This document shows, piece by piece, positions 10,039-21,756 of a stretch of 44,789 nucleotides of DNA. The first letter of the stretch is position 1, and every line of letters begins with the position of its first letter. The position numbers and the translations under genes were made by a program. The notes below the pieces were generated by a model. That model worked only from the letters and a program-made list of their open reading frames with translations. It was not told where the DNA came from and did not search any database. This stretch comes from Scleroderma bovista (taxonomy: Eukaryota > Basidiomycota > Agaricomycetes > Boletales > Sclerodermataceae), in NCBI GenBank assembly GCA_037178675.1, contig JAYMGJ010000641.1:1-44789 (forward strand). The letters run 5' to 3'.

Positions 10039-11985
10039 ATGGCAACTTCAGAAGGTTCTCAGTTCGTCTCTGCCTCATCCATTCAAGAGGACGTGTCAAT
10101 GGCTACATCCCTCACTGCAGAAGAAGTCGTTGCCCAGGCCGCTGAAATAATTCAAGGCCGGATTGATGGCTTGAGAAGCACACAGGAGAAGGGTGTATGG
10201 TCGGAAGCAGTGTCAACTATCTGGGCCCAGGTGGTGCGTGGAAATTTTATCTGCAATCAATCAACTCACTGATTAGGATATGATAGCGTTGGGTTGAGAA
10301 TGTCCTGCAGCACTTACCTGCAGGATTCATTATACTGACTATCATCGTTGCTGCTGACCAGTTTATGGAGGCGCCAGAGGTGATCCTGTTGACAGGGAAG
10401 TGGCCTCACTTCCTGGACATCGTTAACGCCACCGACCACGATATCCAGGACCATCCCTGGTTCCAACTAGGCAAGCCGCAGAAGAAGGTGGACAAGGGAA
10501 AGAGGAGAGCAGTAGAGCCGTCAGGGAACAATGCAGTGGCAGGACCATCAGGGGTAAAGGAGATGGAGGTGCAAGGCAGTTGTGGCCAAGTAGGTGAGCC
10601 CAGCGAAACTGAGGACTCACAAGCAGTGCCAGAAGGAAGCGGTGCCATTGAGGATGATGAAGCACCTAGGGGCCACAGTCGCAGTCGCAAGCCGAGGAAG
10701 CGTGCCCAATCGGTCGCAACGATCAACAGCGACGGTGACGATGAAGAAGGCTCATCCCAACCACAGCCAAAGCGACCAAGGCCAAACGTTCGCGACATGC
10801 AGACACCAGACACAGGCTATGAGTGGGTGGATGACAAGGATCGGTGCATCAAGTGCGTACAGTGGGATCGATGGTGCGCAGCAAACCCAGGCCGTGCTTG
10901 CTGGCAATGCTGTTGCAGCAAGATTGCATGCAGCATGATGACAGCAGTCAGAGCGAGGTCAAGGTCGTTCTCACAAGCACCAAGGAAACCGGCACCACAT
11001 CAGCGCTCACCATCTGCGCCCTCAACGCTCAACGAGGAAGATCACAGCGTTCAAAAAGGCAACGTCAGACCCCAGCACCAGTGGTGGCCAATCCGCCCAG
11101 GAAACAAGGTAAGTCATTCATTATTCAAACCATTTAATATCATTTCTATCAATATTCCATGCAGTTTTTGATGGGGTACTGATCAATACTCCAGCATGGC
11201 TAGGGAAGACATCGAGGACGGCAAGTCCATCATCAACAGCCGCTGGCAGTGGCACGAACCCTCCCACAACACTGGGAGACAGTACAAATACCTCCAATGT
11301 ACAAGATCTCGAGGAGGAGGTTGTCCGTTTGAGGGAAAAGCAGGCCGAAATGGAACGAAAGGTGGATGAAGCAAATGACAGGTTGGCCGTCGCGCTCGGA
11401 GAAGTCGCCAGCTTACGGCAGGTGGTTGAAGCGATGCGGGAACAGATGTTCCCAACACCATCTCACCTTCAATGTCCAGCATCGCGGCTGGCATTCGCAC
11501 CAACAGAGCCCGCATCTGACTCAACATGTGCCGAGGTCTCGCAGTGCGCTCACCCCAGTCCACCAAGCCCGTTGGCACTAGCACCTACCACTATGCTGGA
11601 AGAAATGGCGTCGTCTGGCAATCCATCCCGGCATGGCTCGAACGAGCCAACCAGCACCCACAATGCCTCAAGTCTTGAGGTGGCAACTCCAGGCTTGGTC
11701 GATGAAAGGGGTGCCAGCAAGCCAACCGGTGATAGCTCCGACTGGGCCCCACCAAACGGTAAGTCTGTCAATTACCAAGCTATGTGCTACTGATCACAAC
11801 ATTGTGTTGTTGACACAGCGATTTGTGATGAAGTGCCTGCAACAATGGAGACCGGCAATATTCCGGCAATCGAGGTCAGCCCGCCGGAAGATGGAGATGT
11901 TGGGATGCCGGCATCCGATATGGAGATTGGGAGTTCCGATGCCGATGGCAGGCACAATGCCGGTGTGCAAATGCAAATGGACTAA
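10039..11985 (+). CDS. Gene A: Cys-cluster/coiled-coil protein, function unknown
   Basis: Four exons fit: 10039-10233, 10311-11108, 11165-11758 and 11819-11985, with donors GTGCGT, GTAAGT and GTAAGT. The product has an N-terminal region with WSEAVSTIWAQ and LLTGKWPHFLDIV, a long acidic/basic low-complexity linker with nuclear-localisation-like KRPRP, and a cysteine cluster CIKCVQWDRWC..CWQCCCSKIAC (C-x2-C-x6-C-x6-C-x2-C-x5-C). A predicted coiled coil follows (LEEEVVRLREKQAEMERKV, coded near 11311-11440), then a Ser/Pro-rich tail. Similar Cys clusters occur in many uncharacterised agaricomycete proteins and resemble a shortened fungal Zn2Cys6 motif, so DNA binding is possible but unproven. Splicing exon 2 to exon 3 needs a different frame from the one carrying the Cys cluster, so there is either a one-base lesion or an unseen intron near 10935-11000. 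Confidence 0.6.
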
Positions 11986-12165
11986 TTTTCTTTTATCATA
12001 CCTACATCTTTTGTACAATTTCCGATTCCTATTCCATGTATACCATATACATTGCATTGTAAAGTATATTTATGGATGTAGAGTTGTCCTTGTGAATCAT
12101 TGATGCAGCCTGCGAACTCTGTCAGAGACATGCCAGTAATGGTCTCAACCACAGCCATGAACACA

Positions 12166-12843
12166 TTGCCAATATGTCGCCGGCAAATGCAAGATTTACC
12201 TGTGGAGTAATTTTTCAACATCACTGATATACATGAATACCAAGAGGAGGCTAGATATGTCCTGCAGATGTAACTAAAATTGCCATGTATGGCGGCATCA
12301 AGTATTGCAAGTAGCAACATACTTTAATCCACTGTTGGCACAACATAATCGGCAGAACATACAAGGGCAAACATCCACTCGGCACTGCATCGGCACATAC
12401 ATATGGCATACAATCGGCACAACCACCAGCAGCATTACATCCACACCACTGGAACACACCATCAGCATAACATTGGCACTTGCAAACCATTGGCACAAGA
12501 CACTATCAGCACGGCACAACATAGGATCGGCACAACATAGGATTGGTGCAACATAACATCGGCACAACATAGGAGCGGCGCAACATAACATCGGCACAAC
12601 ATAGGATCGGCACAACATAGGATCGGCGCAACATAATATCGGCACAACATATTATCGGCACATCACACTATCAACACAGCACACTATTGGCACTATGTAC
12701 ATACTATCCCAATCTCTCGCCGGCAAATGCAAGATTTACCTCTGGAGTAATTCTTCAATGTTACCGATATACATAAATAGCAAGAGTATATATAATTGCC
12801 ATGGATGGCAGCATTAGGTATTGATAGGGGTAACATACTGTAA
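12166..12843 (+). repeat. Direct repeat (~140 bp), each copy followed by a minisatellite
   Basis: Copies at about 12166-12323 and 12711-12843 share CGCCGGCAAATGCAAGATTTACC, GGAGTAATT, GATATACAT, ATTGCCATG and AACATACT. The first copy has about 30 bp extra. Each copy is followed by a CGGCACAACAT-type array, and a partial third copy (CCAATCTTTCCAG) starts near 12961. The repeat and satellite appear to have been copied together. Confidence 0.7.
12340..12690 (+). repeat. 16-bp minisatellite, CGGCACAACATAGGAT unit
   Basis: Roughly 20 units close to CGGCACAACATAGGAT, most regular between 12510 and 12660 and more degenerate on both sides. A shorter degenerate array of the same type lies at about 12845-12960. 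The ORFs across it are artefacts of the repeat. Confidence 0.85.
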
Positions 12844-13082
12844 TCAGCACAGCATTCCATTGGCACATGCATATGGTAGACAGTCGGCACACACCCCAGC
12901 GGCAGGACATACATTTGTAATACAATCAGCACTTGTATAACATCGGCACTATGCAACTATGCCAATCTTTCCAGTGGTGAGATAGATGAACTATATATGG
13001 AAACCATTATTATATAATCATTCAATTGTGATTTCCATTCCACGTCAATTCCATCTTGTCAACTTGCATCTTTGCTACCGCC

Positions 13083-14335
13083 ATGCCACCTAAGTCTGTC
13101 AGATTTGATAGCGCAAGTCCACGGAAATTGAGTGAGTAATTTCTCTCCTCTGAGCTGATCTGCATGACATCGTTATCAGCCATTCCTGCACTGCCAGTGT
13201 GGCACCCACCTCCATCCATTGTCGATGAACACCTGCCATCAAGCATGGACTGGATGCCACCCTCTCCCCCACACCACAGGATGCGCACAGGTGAAACGAG
13301 CGCAAATGTGTCTGTGAGGAACAAGGATGCAATGTCTGTGGACAGCAACAGACAAGCAACAGCGGCAAATGATCAGTTACCAGCCCACTCGCAATCAGCT
13401 CCGATTAACCTCCCTGGCCCCTCAGCACACGAGATGCGTGCAGCAACCCCCACGACTAGATCCCAGGCTTGGATGCCACCATCTCCTCCAATTGCTGCAC
13501 GTCCATCCAATGTGCCATCTACCCTCACCATTTGGTCGCAGGCGTCAATGCCACCCCCGGCAGCAATGCCAACTACTCCATCGGTTCAGCCATCATCCCA
13601 AGGGACCCAACCGCAAGCATGGATGCCACCGTCGCCATCCCCCACGATGGCCGCATGGATCCCGCCCTCTCCAGTGCACGTGCCACGTATTGGGACGTCA
13701 TCCCCATCGATGCCAGCATCCTCAGTCCCTGCATCACCATCCAGCCTGGCATCACCATCCAGCCTGGCATCAAGCCAGCTGATTCCCACCTCCCCAATGG
13801 AGGCAGAATCATCTCCTGAGGCTGCATCTGGATCGCATGCACGATTCCGGGAACACGTGCATGCAGAGGATGGTAAGTCAGTATTACTGTGGGAATTATG
13901 TGTATTTAACAATCATCCAGTGGATTATTTTGAAATGGTGGACAGGATTAATGCATTGCATGAGCATTTGGATCCATTCATGAATGATGCGCTTTCATGT
14001 AAGTCTCTCTTGGGCTTCATCCATAGTATCAGTTGATCAGTTGTCATCTAGTGGCCTCTGCAAGGCAAGTCGCTACATCCGTCCCTCCTAGGCACTTGCC
14101 TGACCTACTCCCACTCGATGCCAGCCTTGACCACCCTATCATCACGGCCTACATTCATTACGCAAATACGTTGCTCGACACTGCCAGGCTGTGGAGATCG
14201 GAAATGTGCCGGAGAGCAATGTTGGCGAATGTGCGGGATATGTTGGCTAGGTCAGCCCGACTTGGTGAGAATGGTGACATAATTGAGGCTGATCACCCTG
14301 AGGATGTGGTAGTATTAGATCCCTCCAAGCTGTAG
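13083..14335 (+). CDS. Gene B: Pro/Ser-rich WMPPSP-repeat protein, function unknown
   Basis: Four exons fit with clean phases: 13083-13131, 13180-13872, 13921-13998 and 14052-14335. The start MPPKSVRFD is the first ATG and precedes a GTGAGT donor. The protein has a long low-complexity N-terminal half in which a motif WMPPSP recurs (DWMPPSPPHH, QAWMPPSPPI, QASMPPPAAM, QAWMPPSPSP, AAWIPPSPVH), then Ser/Ala runs. A compact helical C-terminal domain follows (FEMVDRINALHEHLDPFMND; LLDTARLWRSEMCRRAMLAN; VRDMLARSARLGENG). The repeated short motif suggests multivalent binding, but no function is known to me. It ends 62 bp from the convergent end of gene C. Open frames with good splice sites argue that it is a living gene. 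Confidence 0.65.
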
Positions 14336-14397
14336 TGTTACAGTAGTGCCGCAATAAAATCTTTCAGGACAACAAATTGAAAATTTGACAATACAAC

Positions 14398-16813
14398 TAT
14401 TCTACAGATATATTATTTGCGGCGTCTCTTTGGGCTGGGCGTAGGGACATCAGCATCTGGCCGCTTTGGCTGCCTTCTTTGCTGTTCCGGTTGACTTGGC
14501 CCGGCAATAGCATTGACACTTTGAGCCCTGGCAATCTGGCGTGTGCTGGCAGCCCGCTTCCCCTTTCCTCCAGAGTGTGTGACATCATCATCCCCTGATC
14601 GACCACCCTCCATCCCATTTGTGTTGCCAATGGAATCCATAGTTAATTCACCAACTATCATTTGTTGGAATTGGTAAATGGATATTGAAATAGGCAGACT
14701 TACATTCCACCAGCGCATCGGCTGTGCTCTTTTTAACCTGGGGCTTTGGCTTCATCAGTCCATTAGCCATGACGTTTCTGGGATCCATATGTGCTTTTTC
14801 TTATATGAGAATATGTGCCATTTCCAAGTAATTGAGACTGATACCCACCTTGCTGTTTAGGTTCAGCCAGCTGCCGTGCCGTCAGTGCTGCTGATGCTCT
14901 TCGTGAAGATGTTTCCACCAGCATAACAAAACCAAGCACCACACACCGGTTTCCTTAGATGATCTTGCATTATGTCCATCCGAGTCATCCTCTATATATA
15001 AACTTCATATTCTGACAACAAAAATATTCAAAGGAACTGACCAGGCTGTTCAATGGGCGTTGTATGGCTTGCTGACAGGGATGTTCCAAATGTAGGAGGA
15101 TCAAATGCTTGGAATACGTATGGGGCATACCATCATCCCGGTTTGACCGGCATCGGTTTTTTTTTGTTGCACCGGACTCCCTCTCCTCTGGGGCCTCTTC
15201 TTTTATGCATGTCAATGGTTGTATAACAGGGTTGAAAGATCCATACCCATTGTGCGCTGTCTCTTCCGACTGTTTGCGAGTTCCACATCCAGTGCCGCAT
15301 GTTCTTTGAACCAGTCAAAACAAGTTGATAAAAGTATTCAGAGCTAACCTTCCAGGGGTGGCTTTTCTCCACTTATCATTCCGGCCACTGAGTCCTCACA
15401 ATCTGATACTGGATCTTGTAATCCACCATCCATATCTCTCCATTTGCGAAATGTCAGTACATCTTCCGGATCTGTCACTTGCCTGTCCTGCCAGAATTCC
15501 AGTACCTTGGTAACCTCCTGATTTGTGAGCCGGGTCGGCTCTTTGAACTCCCAATGCCGCAGCAGATACCCAGATGATATGTAGATACTGGTCTTTGCAT
15601 GGATGGCAGCCCAAGGAACACTGGCACTTGGCTTGCCGCATGCCTTGCCTGCGGCAAGGGGTCAATTCTTTCTCCATTTACAAGGCAGAACTTACGATAA
15701 TGCCATGTCACAAAAGTCCTCATAATATCCTTTCGCTCTAATGCTTGCATATCGAGGATGATCGGAATCATTGGTGTGCCATCTTCCATTGTTGGTAAAA
15801 CAGTTTGCAGCCTCTTCTGCCCTTGCTTCCGGCAGATCGTTGGTCCGGCATCATCATCGCTATCATCGTGTTCTTCCCCTCCTATGGCCTGCTGTGCATA
15901 GGCATCCCAGTGGTGCTTGATGTCATCCCAATCGGCAAAGGTCTTCCCTTGTCCCAATGCTGAATTAAAGTCATGCCTGTGAATGTGAGTATACAAATAC
16001 CACAAGTGAGAAGCGACATACATTCCCATCATGGGCTGACCATTCTGGCCCTTCCATGCCGCCATCACAACCACCCTCATCCCACACTGCCACCACATTT
16101 CCTGCGCAAACTGTTTGACATATTGTCGGCCTTTTGTCTCGGCCATTCTGTTTGCAGATGAATAATTGTCGAGACAACATGACAAACTTACTCGGCCTGG
16201 ACCTCTGCCGGCGGCTGCTCCTCGTTCCATTCATCAGCCTGCTTCGCTGCAACATCCCTTTCCTCCTGGGTGAGCTTCCCCATGATGCTTCCTACCGCCT
16301 TTTGGTAGCCTTTAATCATGCTTGTGCTTCCTTGGGCAATTCCAGCCTGTTCAAATTCGGCCTTGATTTCTTTTTCTTCGACTTCATTATGACTGATCTG
16401 GCAGTCCACCTACGTCCATACTTTACTAGGGCCTTTCGGGCACGGGCTCGGCTGTGGTTATACAACCAATTTTTAATTGCCTGATATCACTGATGCATCA
16501 GTAGTCCATGTGAAGTTATGGAAATGGGGCGCACTTTTTTCTTCTTCTCCCATTCATGTCCTTTGAGTGTGCTATTGGCAGGGAGATTTTTGATTTTTGC
16601 CTTCATGGCATTCTTCATACCTTTCCTTTGGTTGCTGTCCGCTGCCTTCCAGTCTTCCAAGGCTTCCTCAAGGACCTCGACCTCATCATCCTGGAGTTTG
16701 GTTTTTACCACATTTTGTGGTGCCTCTGGGCCCGACGAGTCAGAGGAATTGTCTTGCTCATCTTCTGTATCAGGATTCTCCATAGATCTGCTGGAGGAAC
16801 GATTGCGGGCCAT
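14398..16813 (-). CDS. Gene C: agaricomycete conserved hypothetical protein
   Basis: Multi-exon gene reading leftward from MARNRSSSRSMENPDTED (16813). Recognisable segments: an acidic N-terminus; KNWLYNHSRARARKALVKYG (about 16480-16420); NEEQPPAEVQAE (to about 16190); GRQYVKQFAQEMWWQCGMRV and VVMAAWKGQNGQP (about 16145-16030); FADWDDIKHHWDAYAQQAIGG (about 15940-15880); an acidic run; LERKDIMRTFVTWHYR (about 15745-15690); HAKTSIYISSGYLLRHW (near 15590); and a basic nuclear-type end (PTPSPKRRRK). I recognise this order from many uncharacterised agaricomycete proteins with no assigned role. Introns near 16540-16490, 16187-16145, 16020-15975 and 15695-15650 fit. A one-base frame break near 16390 (between WTARSV and NEVEEKEIK) suggests a lesion or a very short intron. 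Downstream exons are approximate. Confidence 0.55.
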
Positions 16814-17231
16814 GCTGTATGTTGAGTAGACTTTGATATTTTTTGAGTGGTGCTGTGCTAGAAAAGTCCCCGACACTTTGTTGAAGGATTCCCAAGCTAT
16901 TGTTTCTCCTATGTCAATTAGTCTTCAATTCCTCCCCGCTGCCTTCTTTTGGAAAATGCATTGGTGAGCTAGCTACTTCTGGGGCCGGCTATGTTGTTCG
17001 GCAGCTAAGATGCTATTTCCGGACTTTAACTTTGGATCTAATGCAGTAGTGGCCACCATATATGGGATTTTGCATTGGTGCCTGATCTTCAAGTCCATAT
17101 TACAAAAGCTAGATCCAAATCGGCAGATCCACAGATCCCTTTCCAATCACTGTCCGTGCTGTTTCAATGAGGCTTCAGTGAGATACAATGTGGGAGACTT
17201 TGTGCAGGGATTTCCTCATCAGATACCACTC
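16814..17231. other. Divergent intergenic region between gene C and KDZ
   Basis: 418 bp between the start codons of gene C (minus) and the KDZ transposase (plus). The frame of KDZ exon 1 stays open upstream to about 17010, but MAKSKIQPAG at 17232 is the more typical start. It may act as a shared promoter; no specific element was recognised. Confidence 0.4.
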
Positions 17232-20200
17232 ATGGCAAAGTCCAAGATACAACCTGCTGGTAGCTCTACTCCGGTGGTCCATGTAACATGGCAGGCATTC
17301 AAATCAAGGAGGGGATCTATTGATAAGATGGTGAAGGCAACTCCCCGAAAGAAGGCCCGTCATGGAAAAGCTCCTTTGAATGACACTCCAACCCAGTCAG
17401 CATCTATAGGATTAGAACAATCCCAACTGTTTCCAGATGATGGCCAGCCATACCTTTCCATGGATGATCTTCCACCCCGAAAGAGAACAGGTGTGTGATT
17501 TATTCTGATCCTGCACTTGCCATGTCCTCCTGAAGGCATAATAGGACAGTTACTTATTGGCATGGTTGCCATACAAGCAGAGGTACCTCCAGGTCCTTCT
17601 GGACATGGAGGCACCCCCTGACCCAAGGGTCTGCATGTTGTGTCAAGGAGATGGCACGTACAGATGTGCCGAATGCATTCACCAGCCCTTGCTCTGCAGT
17701 TCCTGTTGCAGAAAGGAACACAAGTTGCGGCCCTTCCACCGGGTGGACCAATGGAACGGTACATTCTTTGAGGAATCATCGTTATGACTGGTGAGTCACG
17801 AATTCTACTTGGCATACAGCAACAACTCATTTAGAAGGCTGGGTTGGTGGTACACCTCGGCCATGGTGGGGATCCGTGTCTGAATGGCGGGATGGATGGT
17901 GAGGACATTGCTGGTGATGTTGAGGATGAATGGGAGGATATTCAGGACCAACCAAGACCCCATCATCTTTCTGGAGGAATGGACAGGTCTTGCCTAACTG
18001 TAGTGCATACATCTGGGGTACATTTTTGCGATGTGAGGTATTGTAACTGTCCAGATGCAGGAGCTTCGCATCTGCAGTTGGTCAAAGCAGGACTCTTCCC
18101 GGCAACTACAAAGGAACCTAGGACTGTATTCACCTTCCAAGTATTGGATGACTTCATTATGGATAATGTGGAGTGCGGCACCTCTGGCATGAATTATTAC
18201 AGCAAGCTTCGGCGAGTCACATCCAATGCATTTCCCGGCCTTGTACCGGTGAGTTCAAAGCATGATATTAAGGACCCGATGACACCACCAACACTGATCC
18301 AAGAACAGATACAGAGAGCTACTCAGGGTGTCGAGGATGTGGAGGCTGTTAAAGTTGTTGAAATGGCAAGGTTTTCATCCAGGGTCTCCTGATCCCAAGA
18401 GGGGGGAATTGGTGCTGTTCTGTCCAGCATGCCCACAACCAGGAGTAAACATTCCATCCAGTGAAGATGTAGACCTCTCAGAGTAAGTAATGTTTTATTT
18501 TTACTTGTACTTATTGAGCAGCTGCGCGATATAGGTGGAAATATTCTAGGACCATCGTGATGGATGGAAACTTCAAGGCCGAGCATATGCGGCCAAAGAA
18601 TTCAGCTAATGAAGTTTGGCTCATGGATGGAATGGGATTCATGGTTACAATGCCGCAATATAAGGATTATCTGGCCGGAACATTGAACCGGGTCAAGGTT
18701 TGTGATTGCACATGTTTACAATACGGTTCAGCATTGTAATGGAATTCACAGAAATCTGACTGTAGCAACCATCGAGCAGTAAACCAGGCAAATGCTAAAA
18801 GAAATCAGCTGGCATCTACTGGAATTGGCGGGTGTGCATGTGTGCGGCATGGATGCTTTGTACCCCATGCAATGGTTGACTTTCAGAAGGGAGAGCAGTA
18901 TGTGCTGACATGTTGCTTGCATTCCACTCTAACAGGAAGATAGGCAGGTAAATATGGATTATGCTCTGGCACATGCCGTGCAACATGGGATGGATCCACA
19001 ACAAAAAGTCATAACCTTTTATGACATCAATTGCCAATACAGCAAAAACCTAAAGTGGCGGCTAGAAGCAAACAATTTTATATCCTTACCACGTGGGCTA
19101 TGGATTCAACCTAGCATTGGGCTCTGGCATGTACATGGTCACAAGGCAGAATGTTTCACCCGATATGCTCCCAATTTCATTTCTGGTGTAGGCCATGTCG
19201 ATGGTGAAATTATGGAGACTCTCTGGTCCTCTCTTAACATCATTTCGCCATCGGCCCGCGGAATGGCAACGCCGCATAGACAGGAGCTGCTTGATTTTCA
19301 AATGAATGACAACAACTTCTTAAAGATGGTGCGGATGCGTGAGTGGTATCACAATATCTTGCAGATTTTGGGTGAAGTATGCCGACGACATATTGCACAG
19401 CCATCGCCCTGAAAAGAAAATTGAAGAATGCTCAAGAGGCACTGATGTCCGCGGAAGGAGCATTTGCGGAGCTTGATACAAGGGTTCCGGTCGAGTTGCA
19501 TGAGCTTTGGGCACAGCAAGAGAAATCGGCTTTGGAGAATAGGGTTACTGATCCAAAATCAATGGACATATTTGAGGTGCAGCTGGAAAAAGGTATTTAC
19601 TTGCTTGGCTGATTTCAAACGAATTTGACATATTATAATGACAGCTCAAACAACTAAGTCGATCGAAATGGATATTATAAGTAATCAGGGACCGGATGGT
19701 CGTATGCGTGGGGCAGCAACATGGATGGCAAGGGTATTGAAAGCCGAAGAATCACAAATTATTTTGGCCATAGATGTCCGCCACATTCATGCAAGGGCGA
19801 CGGAAACACAAAGGTTGTCTATTGCCCGCCGGCAGGACCACCTGCAGATGCAAATTGATCGGCTCTGTGAATCAGCTTCCCAATTTCTAGGCGAAGATTG
19901 GAATGAGGACATCTCGGATAATCTCATTTCCACAATGGACATTGATGAAGGTGATGGTGAAGATGTATTTTCAGACACATTCCACCCACAAGATCCCAAC
20001 TACTCGGATGCTGTGGTACTGCCCTTGCCGTCGTACCTGGGGATGCAGCAAGCCAATAGGTTGGGGCTTTTAACCATGGTGGATCAGGAGTTACGATTGA
20101 GGGAAGGTCAGGCCAACGATGCTCTACATGAACTAAGGGTTTCGCTGGCACACAAGGCAGTCATCTTCCGGACCGATGTCAGACATGCCGGGACATACAA

Positions 20201-20737
20201 TATGACTACGAGGGCCTGGGGGAAGGTGGGTAGTGCCGATGTGAAAGTGCAGCGGCATGCGGCAATATATCGTCGGTGCCGGAAACAAATGATAGCATTG
20301 AATGCAAGTGGCAACACATTGAACCGATACCAAATGTTGAGGAAAGAAGACCTAAAGATCAGTGCAACCATTGCCGACCCAAATGCAAGGGGTCATAGGG
20401 ATGACACTTTGGCCTGGTTTTGGACAATGGATGTGCCGCGGGATACAGAGGTCAATGATTGGATGTCTGAATGTAAGATGATTGCTCCTCATGTTAACAC
20501 CGGCTGACATGTATAGTTTACCGGGTGCATTGGTTGAGGGCGAAAGCATTGCGAGACAGGTGGGACGAAGAGGTAAAACTATTGACATGTGAAGCCACGT
20601 GGACAAGACAATTTCTTTCGTATAGGGAAACACTTTGGAGAGATCAGAAGGAGGAGGCTAATATGAGCGGAGAGATGGGGAGAGCATGCTATGCAGCAAA
20701 GCAATGTCAAATGTATGGTAGACTTGGTTGTGTATGA
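17232..20737 (+). CDS. KDZ (Kyakuja-Dileera-Zisupton) transposase with CxC2 cluster
   Basis: DNA transposase of the KDZ superfamily. Exons that fit in frame: 17232-17492, 17545-17790, 17835-18248, 18304-18482, 18535-18697, 18752-18897, 18944-19338, 19401-19592, 19645-20471 and a last exon from about 20518. The CxC2 KDZ-associated cysteine cluster spans exons 2-3 (VCMLCQGDGTYRCAECIHQP, LLCSSCC..HKLRPFHR, LGHGGDPC, FCDVRYCNCPDA). The catalytic triad fits D in VMDGNFK (18563), D in FYDINCQYSK (19023) and E in GEIMETLWS (19206). Conserved KDZ phrases include LFCPACPQPGVNIP, DCSNHRAVNQAN, GCFVPHAMVDFQKG, GLWHVHGHKAECF and NIISPSARGMATPHRQE. A helical, acidic C-terminal domain follows. The only break seen is TGA at 17785, beside the exon 2 end and of CGA-to-TGA type. 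The C-terminus after 20730 is uncertain. A nearly intact autonomous element is likely. Confidence 0.93.
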
Positions 20738-21150
20738 TTGGCATTGACCATCGGCATCAAATACCGCTATATGGTATGCAAAGAGGACATATTTGAAACG
20801 GATCATCAAGTGGCTGTTAGTGGAAAAAACAAGGTGCAACTGCAAGGTATTTATGGGGTGCATACCTTGGAATGAATGGATGATGGAATGGGAGGGTCAT
20901 GGACAGTGGCACATAGATTCGCTGGTAGCCACAATGACAAAGCCATGCACCAGGAGCAATTGAATGCCATGCATGAACACCCTTCTGCCAATATGTAAAT
21001 ATAAATCTGCCAAGGGAAGATGTGCAAACATGGGCCTACCGGCTGTGGTCCTCGTAGTTCCACGACTGCTGGCATTGATAACAATCAACTACCGCAGCTA
21101 GAAACCATTGTGTGCCGGTGCAACAGCTAGCTATAACATATGTGCTGTAG
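20738..21150. other. Downstream region of KDZ
   Basis: A frame with KRTYLKRIIKWLLVEKTRCN and IPWNEWMMEWEGHGQWH (about 20775-20960) could be a further C-terminal exon of the transposase, but no convincing splice acceptor was found. Otherwise I see nothing coding. Confidence 0.3.
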
Positions 21151-21199
21151 TTCACTGCATCAATCATGCTGTTGTGTAGCGGCGTGTCAGGATGTTTCC

Positions 21200-21660
21200 A
21201 GCAGCGTGTGCCGCAATGATGATGGTGCCAAATTGTTGATTGTGCCAGAATGTTGACTGTGCCGGAATGATGATTGTGCCGAATGGTTGATTGTGCCGTA
21301 GGGCTGACTCTGCCACAATGTTGAGCCAGAATGGTGATTGTGCTGAACTGTTGATTGTGCTGCAGTGTTGACTCCGCCGGAATGTTGCCTGTGCCGGAGG
21401 GTTGATTGTGCCGGAGGTTTGATTGTGCCGGAGGGTTGATTGTGCTGGAGGGTTGATTGTGCCGGAGGGTTGACTGTGCCGGAGTGTTGACTGGACCGGA
21501 CTGATGATGGTGCCGAAGTGTTGATTGTGCCGACGGAGTGTTGATTGTGCCGGCCTGTCGACTGCCAGGATGTGGATCCTGCCGGAGTGTTGACTGTGCC
21601 GCAAGGTTGATTGTGCCGGAGTATTGATTGCGCCGGCCTGTTGACTGCTGTGTATTCCAG
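21200..21660 (-). repeat. 17-bp minisatellite, TTGATTGTGCCGGAGGG unit
   Basis: About 27 units of TTGATTGTGCCGGAGGG and variants (TTGACTGTGCCGGAGTG), most regular at 21395-21500. The reverse complement contains CGGCACAATCAAC, the same CGGCAC core as the arrays at 8.5, 12.3 and 26.9 kb. Three long minus-strand open frames run through it in all frames, the hallmark of a repeat array rather than a gene. Confidence 0.88.
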
Positions 21661-21756
21661 CACATGCAACTGTGCGGCACATTCATAATTCCAGCAGATT
21701 CAACATTTTGGCACAGTTAACAGTTCGGCACAATGAAGATTTTGGCACAATTATCA

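Noticed and set aside
21036..21686. Three minus-strand ORFs of 160-216 codons
   Set aside because: All three frames are open across the same 17-bp array, so this is repeat-driven, not coding.
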